Below, in pieces: positions 8,149 to 16,940 of a stretch of DNA of 39,439 nucleotides. The stretch comes from an uncultured Bacilli bacterium (GTDB taxonomy: Bacteria > Bacillota_I > Bacilli_A > RF39 > UBA660): positions 1 through 39,439 of the forward strand of contig CANPXU010000009.1 in NCBI GenBank assembly GCA_947586825.1, given 5' to 3'. The number at the start of each line of letters is the position of its first letter. Position 1 is the stretch's first letter. The notes beneath the pieces are model-generated. The model was not told where the DNA came from and made no database searches. It saw only the letters and a list, made by a program, of their open reading frames with translations. Both the position numbers and the translations under genes were made by a program.

Positions 8149-8204
8149 ACCTGATTTTTCACATCATCAGGTTCTATTTTAACATTTATTTTTTAATTTT
8201 TAAA
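8149..8204 (-). promoter_or_regulatory. Possible mutS promoter and SD-overlapping hairpin
   Basis: On the minus strand TTTAAA (8199-8204), 17 bp and TAAAAT (8176-8181) preceded by TG form a moderate promoter. In read-through RNA from the upstream gene, ACCTGAT (8166-8172) can pair with ATCAGGT (8149-8155), whose last bases belong to the mutS SD. Initiation at the local promoter would remove part of the 5' arm, so only read-through transcripts would fold this way. Confidence 0.4.
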
Positions 8205-8207
8205 GAT

Positions 8208-8657
8208 TTATCTATTTAATGATGAAATCTTATAAAGAGGCCACAGTTTTAATACAAAATGAATATATTCATCAGGTACCTCACTTTTTTCCTGTGAGTC
8301 TACTACTTCAATATAATAATCCATTAAAGCAATAAGATATTCTGTCGTAAGATTATCAAGTTTTAAACTCCTTGTTTTTTCATCAAATAAAATACCAAAA
8401 TAGCTATCAACAACAAGTGTCTTACTAAAAAGAGCTGCTAAGACTTTAGCATGAACAAAACGAAGAAACAAAGGCATTAACCCTTTAAGGTTCTCAACTG
8501 CGCGTTGCCCTTCATCATCTAATTTAATTATATCTTTTAAAGCTAGAGCCAAATAAAGACCAGATATATTATCTTGATATATCTTTTTCACAGAGTCATA
8601 TGCAATTTTAAAATTTTCGTCAATATATGTATCTATTAGCTCTACTTTTGTTACCAT
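8208..8657 (-). CDS. Unknown conserved-looking helical protein
   Basis: A 149-residue soluble protein with no signal peptide or membrane segment, predicted to be mainly helical (for example EGQRAVENLKGLMPLFLRFV and LTTEYLIALMDYYIEVVD). GGGGGAAG precedes the ATG by 3-4 nt. It lies between ylbL and mutS on the same strand with short gaps, so it is likely co-transcribed. I do not recognise the family. Confidence 0.7.
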   Translation of the reverse strand: MVTKVELIDTYIDENFKIAYDSVKKIYQDNISGLYLALALKDIIKLDDEGQRAVENLKGLMPLFLRFVHAKVLAALFSKTLVVDSYFGILFDEKTRSLKLDNLTTEYLIALMDYYIEVVDSQEKSEVPDEYIHFVLKLWPLYKISSLNR

Positions 8658-8696
8658 AAACTTCCCCCTTGGTAAAAAATTATAGCAAAGGGATTA

Positions 8697-9734
8697 TTAA
8701 CTTTCAAGATATTTAACGGCATCACTAAAAGTTTTAACTTTAACTAGTTCAAATGAAAGCTCATATTCTTTATAAACCTTTTTAGCTTCATCATAGTTTC
8801 CCTCGGGAACAAAGAAAATATCTGCTCCATCTTCGGCAGCACCAAGCATCTTATACTTTACGCCACCTATAACACCTACACTACCATCTTCTTCAATAGT
8901 ACCTGTTCCCATAATAGTTCTACCTTTAGCTAAATCACCTTCGGTTACCATATCATAGATAGCAAGAGTAAGCATAAGGCCTCCACTTGGACCAGCTTCT
9001 GAAGCTTTAGTCTCAATATTAACCTTAGTATCAGATTCAATATCAAAACTAGTTAGTAAACTAACCCCAATAACTTTACGATCATCTAAAAGCATGCTTT
9101 TACCAACTCTCGTTTTTTCTTTGCCATTTTTATCTTTAACTTTGAATATAAATTCATGCCCTTCATCAAAAGAATTAATATATTCTTGTAAAGTTTCAAG
9201 AGTCGTAAACTCTATATCATCATAGGCAATTATTTCATCTAAAACCTCTAAAGTAGTATCAGCCTCATCATCTTTATAATAGATTCGACATTTTTTATTG
9301 GCTATTTCATATTCAATACCGGCATTTTTAAAGGCAACTTCTTGAGCAAGATTTAAAGAATTTTTTAGTTCTAATTTTTCCAGTTCTAAGGTTTCATCAT
9401 AAGATGTATTTGGCACTGTGATAGCATCTTCTTTAACGATATCCCAATCACTTTTAAATAAAGATAAGAAAAGCATTGGTAGTTTACCCCTTAAAACAGT
9501 AACATAATTCATTGAATAACTGCCTGAATAATCATAGCCATTCTCAACTTTTATACGATCATTTAAATTAATAGATCCCCCAGTGGTATATATGTAATAA
9601 GGGAATTCATAAAAAGTGCAAAAAGCACAGAAAGCTAAGAAAAAAGCATCAAAAATAAAAGTCTTAAGAAAAGATTTTATAATACTTCTTTTATCAGGCT
9701 TACTATCATATTCTTTATTAGACGACTCTTGCAT
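8697..9734 (-). CDS. ylbL: YlbL-type membrane-anchored PDZ-Lon serine protease
   Basis: The 345-residue protein has an N-terminal membrane anchor (about 25-45), a middle PDZ-like part and a C-terminal Lon (S16) protease domain. The catalytic serine is in AGPSGGLM near residue 250 and the catalytic lysine in VIGGVKYK near 290, the Ser-Lys dyad of Lon proteases. Bacillus YlbL has the same architecture and lies near ylbJ, as here. AGAGGTG precedes the ATG. In the family it degrades envelope or cell-cycle proteins; the substrate in this organism is unknown. Confidence 0.9.
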   Translation of the reverse strand: MQESSNKEYDSKPDKRSIIKSFLKTFIFDAFFLAFCAFCTFYEFPYYIYTTGGSINLNDRIKVENGYDYSGSYSMNYVTVLRGKLPMLFLSLFKSDWDIVKEDAITVPNTSYDETLELEKLELKNSLNLAQEVAFKNAGIEYEIANKKCRIYYKDDEADTTLEVLDEIIAYDDIEFTTLETLQEYINSFDEGHEFIFKVKDKNGKEKTRVGKSMLLDDRKVIGVSLLTSFDIESDTKVNIETKASEAGPSGGLMLTLAIYDMVTEGDLAKGRTIMGTGTIEEDGSVGVIGGVKYKMLGAAEDGADIFFVPEGNYDEAKKVYKEYELSFELVKVKTFSDAVKYLES

Positions 9735-9775
9735 ATTATCACCTCTTTAAATTATAACACTAAAGGAACTTATTT

Positions 9776-10645
9776 ATGAATAAAAATATAAGAAACATTT
9801 TGCTTATTATCATAACTTTATTTTTTATCTTTATCCTTTTTAATAATTATCATCTTTTTTCAAATATATCTTTAGAAATAGGAATTATTTATCTTACTAA
9901 AGTATTCCCTTTTCTCTTTATTATGATGGTCATAAATAATTTACTTATAAATTTAAATTTTCCTTATTATTTATCCTCCGTAATTAAAAGTCCAGCCTTA
10001 TATATTATGATATTAAGTATCATGTCTGGTAGTCCTTTAAACGCCATACTTACAAAAGACTTTTTAGAAAGAAAAATGATAAATGAAAAAGATGCTAGTA
10101 TTATTTTGAGCTTTACTTCTTTTAATAATCCCTTATTTTTATATAGTTACTTTAATTTAATATTCCATAATAATGCAATTACTATTAAGCTATTTATTAT
10201 CATTTATCTTACTAATATCTTATTATATTTTATATTTAAAAATAAACTTAGTACTAAAGAGTTTCATATATCTTATCATAGTACTACTTTTAATAAAGCC
10301 TTTACAGATAGTATTAAATTTTCTATCAATAATATGTTAAATATCTTCGCTACTATTTTCTTTTTTTATTTATTAACGAATATTATCATCAAACAAAATA
10401 CCAATACTTCAGTACTTATCAAAGGTTTAATTGAGATAACCCAAGGTCTTAACTCCCTTACTTTAATAAACTTATCTCTAAAAGCAAAAGAATTGCTTAC
10501 TTTAGCAATTCTTCAATTTCAAGGCTTATCTATTCATATGCAAATATCAGCAATTCTAAGCAAATATAATATTAATTATAAATATTTTTATCTATCTCGT
10601 ATTATTCTAATCATTCTTAGCCTCGGGCTAGGAATGCTAATGTAA
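9776..10645 (+). CDS. ylbJ: YlbJ-like sporulation integral membrane protein
   Basis: A 289-residue polytopic protein with 7-8 hydrophobic segments. SIMSGSPLNAILTKDFL near residues 80-97 corresponds to the conserved SGxPxNAK loop of YlbJ/nucleoside-recognition (Gate) proteins. In Bacillus, ylbJ is a sporulation gene needed for heat-resistant spores and is a close neighbour of ylbL. Here the two are divergent with 41 bp between them. AAAGGAAC precedes the ATG. The 3' end overlaps the convergent prepilin gene by 29 bp. Confidence 0.8.
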   Translation: MNKNIRNILLIIITLFFIFILFNNYHLFSNISLEIGIIYLTKVFPFLFIMMVINNLLINLNFPYYLSSVIKSPALYIMILSIMSGSPLNAILTKDFLERKMINEKDASIILSFTSFNNPLFLYSYFNLIFHNNAITIKLFIIIYLTNILLYFIFKNKLSTKEFHISYHSTTFNKAFTDSIKFSINNMLNIFATIFFFYLLTNIIIKQNTNTSVLIKGLIEITQGLNSLTLINLSLKAKELLTLAILQFQGLSIHMQISAILSKYNINYKYFYLSRIILIILSLGLGMLM

Positions 10646-11150
10646 TATCATCAAGCGTATTATTGTTATTTGCGTTATTATCATCATTAGCAGTATATAC
10701 AGGTATAGTACAAAGCCAAGGATGATATATATCACTGCTACCAGAAACTGTACTTGCTCTTTTACAGCTAGCATTTGTATAGGAATATACACCTGTATGA
10801 ATATCCCAAGTTCTAAGCACAGAAGTTGAATCTTTTATTTGAACGTAGTTTGCATATATTAAGATAGAATAAGTTTTAGAAATACTTGATTGTTTAAATT
10901 GGATAGTAGCATGGTCTGCACTTAATGAAAATGTCGGCTCGGCACTAATCTCAGCCTTACGCATAATGGTTTCAATATAGTCAACAATCTCTATTCTTTG
11001 CTCTTGATTTTGGGAAGCAAAATATTCATTATCTTTATCATAAGTTACATTGGAAAGAAGTCGATATAAAAAGAGCATAACGACAGACATTAAAACGACA
11101 CTTACTATAAGTTCAATTAAAGTTAAACCTTTATTATTTAATTTTTTCAT
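10617..11150 (-). CDS. Type IV prepilin-like protein
   Basis: The N-terminus MKKLNNKGLTLIELIVSVVL is a class III/type IV prepilin signal: a short basic leader, Gly before the cleavage site, Glu at mature position 5 and a long hydrophobic helix. The rest (about 150 residues) is a globular pseudopilin-like domain with cysteines near residues 133 and 151. GAGGTG precedes ATG 11150; the frame extends to 11186 without a good site. It is the last of three prepilin-like genes. No assembly ATPase or prepilin peptidase gene is in the window. Confidence 0.75.
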   Translation of the reverse strand: MKKLNNKGLTLIELIVSVVLMSVVMLFLYRLLSNVTYDKDNEYFASQNQEQRIEIVDYIETIMRKAEISAEPTFSLSADHATIQFKQSSISKTYSILIYANYVQIKDSTSVLRTWDIHTGVYSYTNASCKRASTVSGSSDIYHPWLCTIPVYTANDDNNANNNNTLDDITLAFLARG

Positions 11151-11151
11151 A

Positions 11152-12162
11152 TTACACCTCGAGCAAATTGATAATATAAGGATCAACTATAGTTCCTGAG
11201 CCTGCCATTACAACAGCTTTACTAGTAACATAAAAAACAGGATATACTCTTTTGGTATTTGTAGTTACACTTGCCGTAGTTAAATTAAATTTAGTTGGAT
11301 CCAGTGTCATGGCTTTGCCGCTAGTTGAAGAAGTATCAATAAACCACATGTCATAATTTAACCAGTTATATAGATGGCAGGTATAACTTAACCCATCATT
11401 AAATTGATCCATTTTATGATTATTTTTACAATTACCAGTATATTGAGGAGCATACCCCCAGTCACTTACAGATAAAAGACCTATTTTAGCCTGAATACTA
11501 GATGATGTCATCTCTTTAGTATAAGCATCTTGAGGAAGAAGAGATGTCGTAGTTAATGCTGGAGCATACCATTTAGCATTAATTATCATATCATTTTTAT
11601 AGATGTCTTCAAAACCGGATAATAAGCTATTAGTTAAATAATCATTATTAAGATAAGTCTTGAGAGAAGAACTAGACCAAGCATTTGAAGATGAAGTATT
11701 ATATGCTCTTGAAGTACTTAAAGGTTTAGCTCTTACTATTTTAGTAACATAGCCTCCGCCTCCTGATGCAGATACATTAGATTCTTTAAAAATACCTACA
11801 ATTCTAAAAAGATATCTTTCATCATCACAATCATTTGCAAGCTTACCAAAACAAATATAGTTATTTGGTGTTTTACCAAAATAACGATAAGAACCATAAG
11901 AAGAATTATCTTGTCTAACGCCTGAAGCTAATGTACTAGTTAAGCTTGCTTGTTTTTTTACTTCATCACTTAAATAAGTGATAGCTTCACTATCAAAGTT
12001 ATATCCTAAAGCTGCTTTTACTTTAATATTATCTTTATAAATATTAAATGAGGTACGATTATTATAATATGAATTTAATACTATAAGCATAATCATTAAG
12101 AATACTAAGACGAATGAATAAACTACAGAAATTGCTATAAAACCGCGATTATTCTTTATCAT
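11152..12162 (-). CDS. Prepilin-like anchor fused to a surface domain related to the DGR target
   Basis: The N-terminus (MIKNNRGFIAISVVYSFVL) resembles a prepilin helix but lacks the Glu at mature position 5. The body carries the same ordered landmarks as the proteins at 23096 and 29933: NNYICFG, YLFRIVGIF, a W/L-rich middle, KIGLLSVSDWGYA, a WLNYDMW block, and a C-terminus with YPVFYVTS then GSGTIVDPYII. So this is a third, more distant member of that surface-domain family, here placed in a pilin-like cluster. It overlaps the upstream gene by ATGA and is followed after one base by the next ATG. The start at 12162 is chosen for this coupling. Confidence 0.72.
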   Translation of the reverse strand: MIKNNRGFIAISVVYSFVLVFLMIMLIVLNSYYNNRTSFNIYKDNIKVKAALGYNFDSEAITYLSDEVKKQASLTSTLASGVRQDNSSYGSYRYFGKTPNNYICFGKLANDCDDERYLFRIVGIFKESNVSASGGGGYVTKIVRAKPLSTSRAYNTSSSNAWSSSSLKTYLNNDYLTNSLLSGFEDIYKNDMIINAKWYAPALTTTSLLPQDAYTKEMTSSSIQAKIGLLSVSDWGYAPQYTGNCKNNHKMDQFNDGLSYTCHLYNWLNYDMWFIDTSSTSGKAMTLDPTKFNLTTASVTTNTKRVYPVFYVTSKAVVMAGSGTIVDPYIINLLEV

Positions 12163-12896
12163 AAGTACACCCACGAATTATAAAAGGCATTTTCACAATG
12201 CATATCAAAACTCAATCCAGAAGTATCATAATATTTTTTAATTGCCTGTTCTTTTTGAGCCTCACTACCATTTACAACATCGTAATGAGCAAATATTTCA
12301 TGTTGAAGACAATTTTCAAAAGCTCCTTTGTCTACTTCATCTCCACCATCTTTTGCTTCATAAATAAGGGATATCAAAATACCTTTTATATTTGAAACTG
12401 AAGAAACTTTAGAATAATCAATACTTAAAGTTTTGACATAATCTACAAAAGTTGAATCAGCAAAATCATTTATCTTTTCTAAAGAGTTTTTACATTTTAT
12501 ATCAGTAGTAGTTTCTGCACTATTAGCACAAACCTTTAAAGGAATTATCATATTAAAAGGAACATATATTAATACTTTAAAATTATAAAGTTCTCTTACT
12601 CTTGACATAAGTGAATTATCGCGAAATATATCACTACCAGAACTAAACATATAAAAGTAATAATCATCTTGAGCATTATCTAAAGCAAATTTAAACTTGG
12701 AAGAATTAACACTTTTAGTAAATGCATCTCTAATAACCATGGTTTTATATACATAAGAGATATCATCATAATAAAGTCTTCTTTTTTCTGATTGAACGCT
12801 TTTAGAGTATGATCCATACAAAATAACAAGTGTAGTTGTTAAAACCACAATTGTTAATATTGTCTCGATAAATACAAATCCCTTTTTATTATTCAT
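12159..12896 (-). CDS. Type IV prepilin-like protein
   Basis: MNNKKGFVFIETILTIVVL is a prepilin-type N-terminus (Gly, then F, with Glu at mature position 5), followed by a hydrophobic helix and a mixed globular domain of about 215 residues with cysteines (for example VCANSAETTTDIKCKNS). First gene of the three-gene cluster; its stop overlaps the next start by ATGA. Likely role is a surface filament or a competence-like pseudopilus, but no secretion apparatus is visible here. Confidence 0.72.
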   Translation of the reverse strand: MNNKKGFVFIETILTIVVLTTTLVILYGSYSKSVQSEKRRLYYDDISYVYKTMVIRDAFTKSVNSSKFKFALDNAQDDYYFYMFSSGSDIFRDNSLMSRVRELYNFKVLIYVPFNMIIPLKVCANSAETTTDIKCKNSLEKINDFADSTFVDYVKTLSIDYSKVSSVSNIKGILISLIYEAKDGGDEVDKGAFENCLQHEIFAHYDVVNGSEAQKEQAIKKYYDTSGLSFDMHCENAFYNSWVYL

Positions 12897-12962
12897 ATCT
12901 CTACCCTAATAAAATTATAACACTTTGCTAAATTTTTGTATATATTATAGTAGGTGATTTCT

Positions 12963-13136
12963 ATGTATAATAAGCACAGTGGGATATCTGCCTTTATTAT
13001 TATCATTCTTTCCGTTTTAATCTTTTATCAATTATTAATAACGCTTATTTTACCATTTAGGTTTAATGTATTTATCTTATTATTAGAATTTGCTTTATTA
13101 ATTTTATTCCTGTGGCGTATCGTAAGGCCTTATTAA
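12963..13136 (+). CDS. Small membrane protein, unknown
   Basis: A 57-codon frame starting MYNKHSGISAF, with two hydrophobic helices (about 10-32 and 36-53) and a basic end RIVRPY. AGGTG lies 6 nt before the ATG at 12963. It is divergent from the prepilin cluster and its 3' end overlaps the convergent YsxE-like gene by 33 bp. No family recognised; plausible but unproven. Confidence 0.5.
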   Translation: MYNKHSGISAFIIIILSVLIFYQLLITLILPFRFNVFILLLEFALLILFLWRIVRPY

Positions 13137-13991
13137 AGCTTCCGACTTAAAGACATAGTCAAGTACTTCCCTAACCTTTCCAGTATCTTCTACCGTAAAC
13201 TTTAACTCAGGGCAAAGAAGAGGCATACGAATAAGAACAAAAAGTAGTAATTTTTCATTATCCTTTAGTTCAAAATGCTGAAGATACTTACTTAAAAACT
13301 CACTGAAATCATAATTCAGATATTCTTTATGATATAAATTAACAATATCTAAAATTGGTGTATCTATCGTATAGTTATCCCAGCTTATTAAAGCTCTTTT
13401 ATTACCATCACTTAAGAAGTGTTCTAAAGCTAAATTATTATGTACGACACTTACTCTTTCATGGTTATTATTACTAGCTAAATCATACCATTTATGAATA
13501 TTATCTCGGCAGTAATTAATAGCCCCTTTAATAGAGAAAAAATTACGAGCAAATAAATACTCGGAAGGATTCATAAATTCATGAGATATAACTTCTTTGA
13601 AAAGAAGATTATAATTATATTCTAAAAAGTTAATATTTTCTAAAACAACATCTCTTATCTCTTTATAATTATCAATATTAGTGCTTTTAAAAAACACGGT
13701 TTTATTATGTAGTGATGATAAGACATTTTCTAAATCTAGTAACTTTTGTTCATTAATGGGATTATAATCATCAATATACTCATATAAAAGGTCACGATCA
13801 CCAAAGTTTTTTATAACCTTGGGAAAGTTATCAAATCCCCGACTTTCTAGATAATTAAATAAATGAAATAAGTCTTTATTTTCTTTTTTTAATACTAATC
13901 TTCCTGAAGAGCTATCAATAATAGTAGCCGAGTTAACTAAGGTATAGCGATATGGCTTAAACTCTTCCCTTACAAGATCTAAACTATTCAT
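13104..13991 (-). CDS. CotS/YsxE-like kinase-fold protein
   Basis: The 295-residue protein has the aminoglycoside-phosphotransferase/kinase-like layout: an N-lobe with SGRLVLKKENKDL (ATP-site Lys) and LLYEYIDDYNP hinge near residue 70. The catalytic loop appears as VVHNNLALEHFL near residues 180-191 and the metal loop as ALISWDNYTIDTPILDIV. The usual catalytic Asp of HxD is replaced by Asn (HNN), as seen in other members. In Bacillus, ysxE lies directly next to spoVID, as here. The gene overlaps the spoVID-like gene by 8 bp. Likely a spore coat-associated protein; enzymatic activity uncertain. Confidence 0.72.
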   Translation of the reverse strand: MNSLDLVREEFKPYRYTLVNSATIIDSSSGRLVLKKENKDLFHLFNYLESRGFDNFPKVIKNFGDRDLLYEYIDDYNPINEQKLLDLENVLSSLHNKTVFFKSTNIDNYKEIRDVVLENINFLEYNYNLLFKEVISHEFMNPSEYLFARNFFSIKGAINYCRDNIHKWYDLASNNNHERVSVVHNNLALEHFLSDGNKRALISWDNYTIDTPILDIVNLYHKEYLNYDFSEFLSKYLQHFELKDNEKLLLFVLIRMPLLCPELKFTVEDTGKVREVLDYVFKSEALIRPYDTPQE

Positions 13992-14655
13992 TTGGATATG
14001 GAATAATTAATTTATCTCCTTTGGTAACATCATTTATATCATTAAGCTTTAATAGTTCATCTTTATCAATATTGTGACTTTGGCAAATGCTTTCCAGACT
14101 CTCTTCTTCTTTAACAATATGAATCTTATACATCATATAATCATCTTCAGTTTCTAGTCCTGATATAACACCTGTGTCAATTCTTTCGTCTTTAATCTCT
14201 TCTGGCTTTTCTTCCATAGGTTCTATTTCATCTCTCTCATCTTTATCTTCTTTTTCTTCTATAGGTTCTTCTTCCTTTTTTAAAGGCACAATCAAATCCA
14301 CAGGTTCTTCCGTAGTTCTTTCACTTTCTTCTTCATTAATTTCATCTGCAGACATGGCGTAATCAATTTTTACTAGCATTTCGCTACCCTCAATATCATA
14401 AGTAAAGTTATCAATCCAGAATTCAAATGAATCTTTATCTATCTTCTTATCAAGTTCAACCGAAAATGGCACTACAAATTTAAAATCTTCTGTATTTACA
14501 CTTAACTCATGCTCTTTATAAGTACCACTTATGATAAAATTGCCTAATACTTCATCAGTATTTTGAGTTACTTCATGTTCTAAAGATATTGATACTATCT
14601 CTTTAATATTTCCTTCGAATTTTAGTTTCTTTTCAAATGGTATAATGCAATTCAT
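13984..14655 (-). CDS. spoVID: SpoVID-like spore coat assembly protein with LysM domain
   Basis: The 223-residue protein has an N-terminal beta-rich domain that starts IIPFEKKLKFEG, as in the SpoVID/SafA-partner family. A highly acidic linker (about 115-165, E/D/K/P-rich) follows, then a C-terminal LysM domain with YKIHIVKEEESLESICQSHN continuing to LKLNDINDVTKGDKLIIPYP. SpoVID directs encasement of the spore by coat proteins. Bacillus SpoVID is much longer (its linker is larger). The neighbouring YsxE-like gene supports the call. GGAGATGATGAAAG precedes the ATG. Confidence 0.8.
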   Translation of the reverse strand: MNCIIPFEKKLKFEGNIKEIVSISLEHEVTQNTDEVLGNFIISGTYKEHELSVNTEDFKFVVPFSVELDKKIDKDSFEFWIDNFTYDIEGSEMLVKIDYAMSADEINEEESERTTEEPVDLIVPLKKEEEPIEEKEDKDERDEIEPMEEKPEEIKDERIDTGVISGLETEDDYMMYKIHIVKEEESLESICQSHNIDKDELLKLNDINDVTKGDKLIIPYPNE

Positions 14656-14696
14656 CTTTCATCATCTCCTATAAAAAGATATGCACAAAACTTTAG

Positions 14697-15401
14697 TTAT
14701 ATGATATTTTTTTCATCAACAATCTTGCCATTTAAATGGTAATAATATTTTATGTCTTTTTGATATTTAGATATTTGCTCATTTTTATTTTTTATCTTAC
14801 GATATCTAAAATTATATAATTTTCTTTCTAAGATAAACTTATAATAAATAATTTTCTGATTTTTATACATTTGATAAGTTTTATAAATAAACAAAGTAAT
14901 AATAAAGTAGTTATTAAGATTATATTTTAAATTACTAAGAGCATAAATAACGATGCTTATAAAAGATATAATCACATAACAAGATAAACTCTTCTTATAG
15001 GGCATAAAAAAATTTGCTAACTCAAAGACAATCTTTGAGCCATCCAAAGGTATGATGGGTAGTAAATTAAAAAGTAATATAGCTTTATTATAAGTATGAA
15101 AAAGCTCGCTATGAATAAAACCTAGTTTATATAAAAATACATAGAAAAGTTGTAACATAATGCCCGCACTAGCTATTAATAAATCATAGATAATATGATC
15201 ATTTAGTTTTTTATCAATTTTCGTTATACCCCCGAAGGGATATATATTAATAGATATAATTTTATAGCCTAGAGCCTTAGCTACAAGCACGTGAGCTAGT
15301 TCATGGGTTATAACAATAAATAAAATAATGCAGATATTTTTAAATAACCCACATAGTAAAAATATTAAAATAAAAAGTAAGGTATATTTATTAAAGCGCA
15401 T
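14697..15401 (-). CDS. spoIVFB: SpoIVFB-like intramembrane metalloprotease (M50)
   Basis: A 234-residue polytopic protein with zinc motif HELAH at residues 33-37 inside a membrane helix and the third ligand in NLLPIIPLDG (Asp120), the site-2 protease signature. The YPFGGITKI segment is also typical. SpoIVFB cleaves pro-sigma-K in the mother cell late in sporulation, held in check by SpoIVFA. Here it overlaps the spoIVFA-like gene by 11 bp, the same pairing as in Bacillus. A basic C-terminal tail of about 40 residues could bind substrate. Confidence 0.92.
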   Translation of the reverse strand: MRFNKYTLLFILIFLLCGLFKNICIILFIVITHELAHVLVAKALGYKIISINIYPFGGITKIDKKLNDHIIYDLLIASAGIMLQLFYVFLYKLGFIHSELFHTYNKAILLFNLLPIIPLDGSKIVFELANFFMPYKKSLSCYVIISFISIVIYALSNLKYNLNNYFIITLFIYKTYQMYKNQKIIYYKFILERKLYNFRYRKIKNKNEQISKYQKDIKYYYHLNGKIVDEKNII

Positions 15402-15957
15402 TTAAATACTCTTCATAAGTATAGTACTTCCCATCTTTAGATATCAAAAGGCCAAACTCGTTATTAATGCTGCCAATTATGGTATCAGCTTTAACATAGT
15501 CATAAATATTAACGTCAACATCATCAAGGAGAAAATACCAGATATCATAACCATTGCTTCCCTGAATAATAATAGTTTTACTATACTCATCTTTATCCCC
15601 AACAAAGGTTACGATACCACCGACAAGGGCATTTATAAAATTTTCCTTAACACCTTCATACCTTTCGCCATTTAAGTATTTTTCTTTGCTCTCATAGCTA
15701 ATGAAACTGCTCATAACAAGGGATGTATTCTCTTTCTCCTCCTCTTTTTCCGTACCTGAAATCTTACTGAAGAAGTTTTTAAATTTCATAAACTCAAAAG
15801 AATCATCAAAGATATATTCTTTATAAAAATTTTTAACTTTACTACTTAGGGAAGTTCCTATTAAGCTAAGAAGTAAAATTATAATGCATATCAAAATACG
15901 CGACATATATTTATGGGCTTTATTTTCTTTTTTTACATCTAAGTATTTATCAAGCAT
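15391..15957 (-). CDS. spoIVFA: SpoIVFA-like regulator with degenerate M23 domain
   Basis: 188 residues: cytoplasmic N-terminus, one membrane helix (about 20-38), a linker rich in K/E and a C-terminal LytM/M23-like fold (GGIVTFVGDKDEYSKTIII, then GYDIWYFLLDDVDV, VKADTIIG). The zinc-binding His residues of active M23 enzymes are missing, as expected of SpoIVFA. In Bacillus it holds SpoIVFB inactive until the forespore signal arrives. Followed by and overlapping spoIVFB; preceded by mreD. Confidence 0.82.
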   Translation of the reverse strand: MLDKYLDVKKENKAHKYMSRILICIIILLLSLIGTSLSSKVKNFYKEYIFDDSFEFMKFKNFFSKISGTEKEEEKENTSLVMSSFISYESKEKYLNGERYEGVKENFINALVGGIVTFVGDKDEYSKTIIIQGSNGYDIWYFLLDDVDVNIYDYVKADTIIGSINNEFGLLISKDGKYYTYEEYLNAL

Positions 15958-15968
15958 AGTATCACCAA

Positions 15969-16292
15969 TTAAATATTATGCTTTTTTAAAATAGTTATTA
16001 ATAAAAAATAAAATAATAAACTTAAGAAAAACTTAAATAAAGAAAAAGGATAAACTAAAATATAAAAGATTATAAAATTAAAGATATTTTTAAAATAATA
16101 ATTTTTAATCTTTTTATCTAGTAGATATAGGCATAAGAATATTAAGGTTATCTTGCCCCAAAGGCCTGCGATAACTAGATCAAGAAATAAACCGATGAAC
16201 AAAACATAATAGATATTTTTACTATTAAGGGCATTTAAGCAAAAGGAAGAATAAAGATATGGCATTAATAAAAGATCCACGAAGAAAAACAT
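15969..16292 (-). CDS. mreD: MreD-like rod-shape protein (short)
   Basis: A 107-residue, highly hydrophobic protein with 3-4 helices. It is shorter than usual MreD (about 160 residues) and has little diagnostic sequence (FVDLLLMPYL, FLDLVIAGLWGK). The call rests on position: its start overlaps the last base of mreC, and spoIVFA follows, as in the Bacillus mre-spoIVF region. Confidence 0.7.
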   Translation of the reverse strand: MFFFVDLLLMPYLYSSFCLNALNSKNIYYVLFIGLFLDLVIAGLWGKITLIFLCLYLLDKKIKNYYFKNIFNFIIFYILVYPFSLFKFFLSLLFYFLLITILKKHNI

Positions 16293-16912
16293 TAATTACC
16301 TCCGATGATAATAAGATAATTTAGATTACTAAAATTTTTCATAGGTTTTAAAATATATGTATCACTAATTCCGTTTTTATCTTTTATTACCTTATTTATG
16401 GTTCCAATTAAAAATTTTTCATTAAATGGACTTAAATCTGAGGTATAAACTTCATCACTTTCTCCTACAGGACAATATTTATCAATTCCCTCGATTGTAT
16501 CATTTTTCAAAATGCCATAGCAGTTATTTATACGCACAGGAAGTGCGAAATCCTCAGCATAAATTGTTTTAACTTCGGCCGTTTTTTTATCTACTTTATT
16601 GATAACTCCAATTAGCACACTATCACTTAGGACTAAATCACCTTTCTTAACCTTTTTAGAGCCTGTTACAATACTAATAAAGCCTTTTTTATAAGGATTT
16701 TGATAAATTACTTTACCATAATAAAATTCATCTTTATAAGAGGTATTTTCTATTAATTTAATTTCTTCAATCTCATCTTCAAGACTTTGAATATAAGCAT
16801 CTTTAATATTTACATCAGGTATTCTTGCAAAAAAACTAAGAATATAATTCTTAGATATGACAATAATAAAAAGAATTAAAAATAAATAGCTATTTTTAAT
16901 AAACTTCTTCAT
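16292..16912 (-). CDS. mreC: MreC rod-shape-determining protein
   Basis: A 206-residue protein with one N-terminal membrane helix, a short coiled stretch (SLEDEIEEIKLIE) and the beta-barrel domain with FISIVTGSKKVKKGDLVLSD, then VLIGVINKV, TIYAEDFALPVRI and a C-terminal LIIIGGN. MreC scaffolds the elongation machinery at the membrane. It is shorter than Bacillus MreC (about 290). mreD follows directly. No mreB is inside the window. Confidence 0.87.
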   Translation of the reverse strand: MKKFIKNSYLFLILFIIVISKNYILSFFARIPDVNIKDAYIQSLEDEIEEIKLIENTSYKDEFYYGKVIYQNPYKKGFISIVTGSKKVKKGDLVLSDSVLIGVINKVDKKTAEVKTIYAEDFALPVRINNCYGILKNDTIEGIDKYCPVGESDEVYTSDLSPFNEKFLIGTINKVIKDKNGISDTYILKPMKNFSNLNYLIIIGGN

Positions 16913-16940
16913 ATTAATTATTATTTACTAACTATTATTT

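Noticed and set aside
12198-12395. Plus-strand 65-codon frame inside a prepilin gene
   Set aside because: It is antisense to a well supported gene with prepilin N-terminus and lacks a ribosome binding site.
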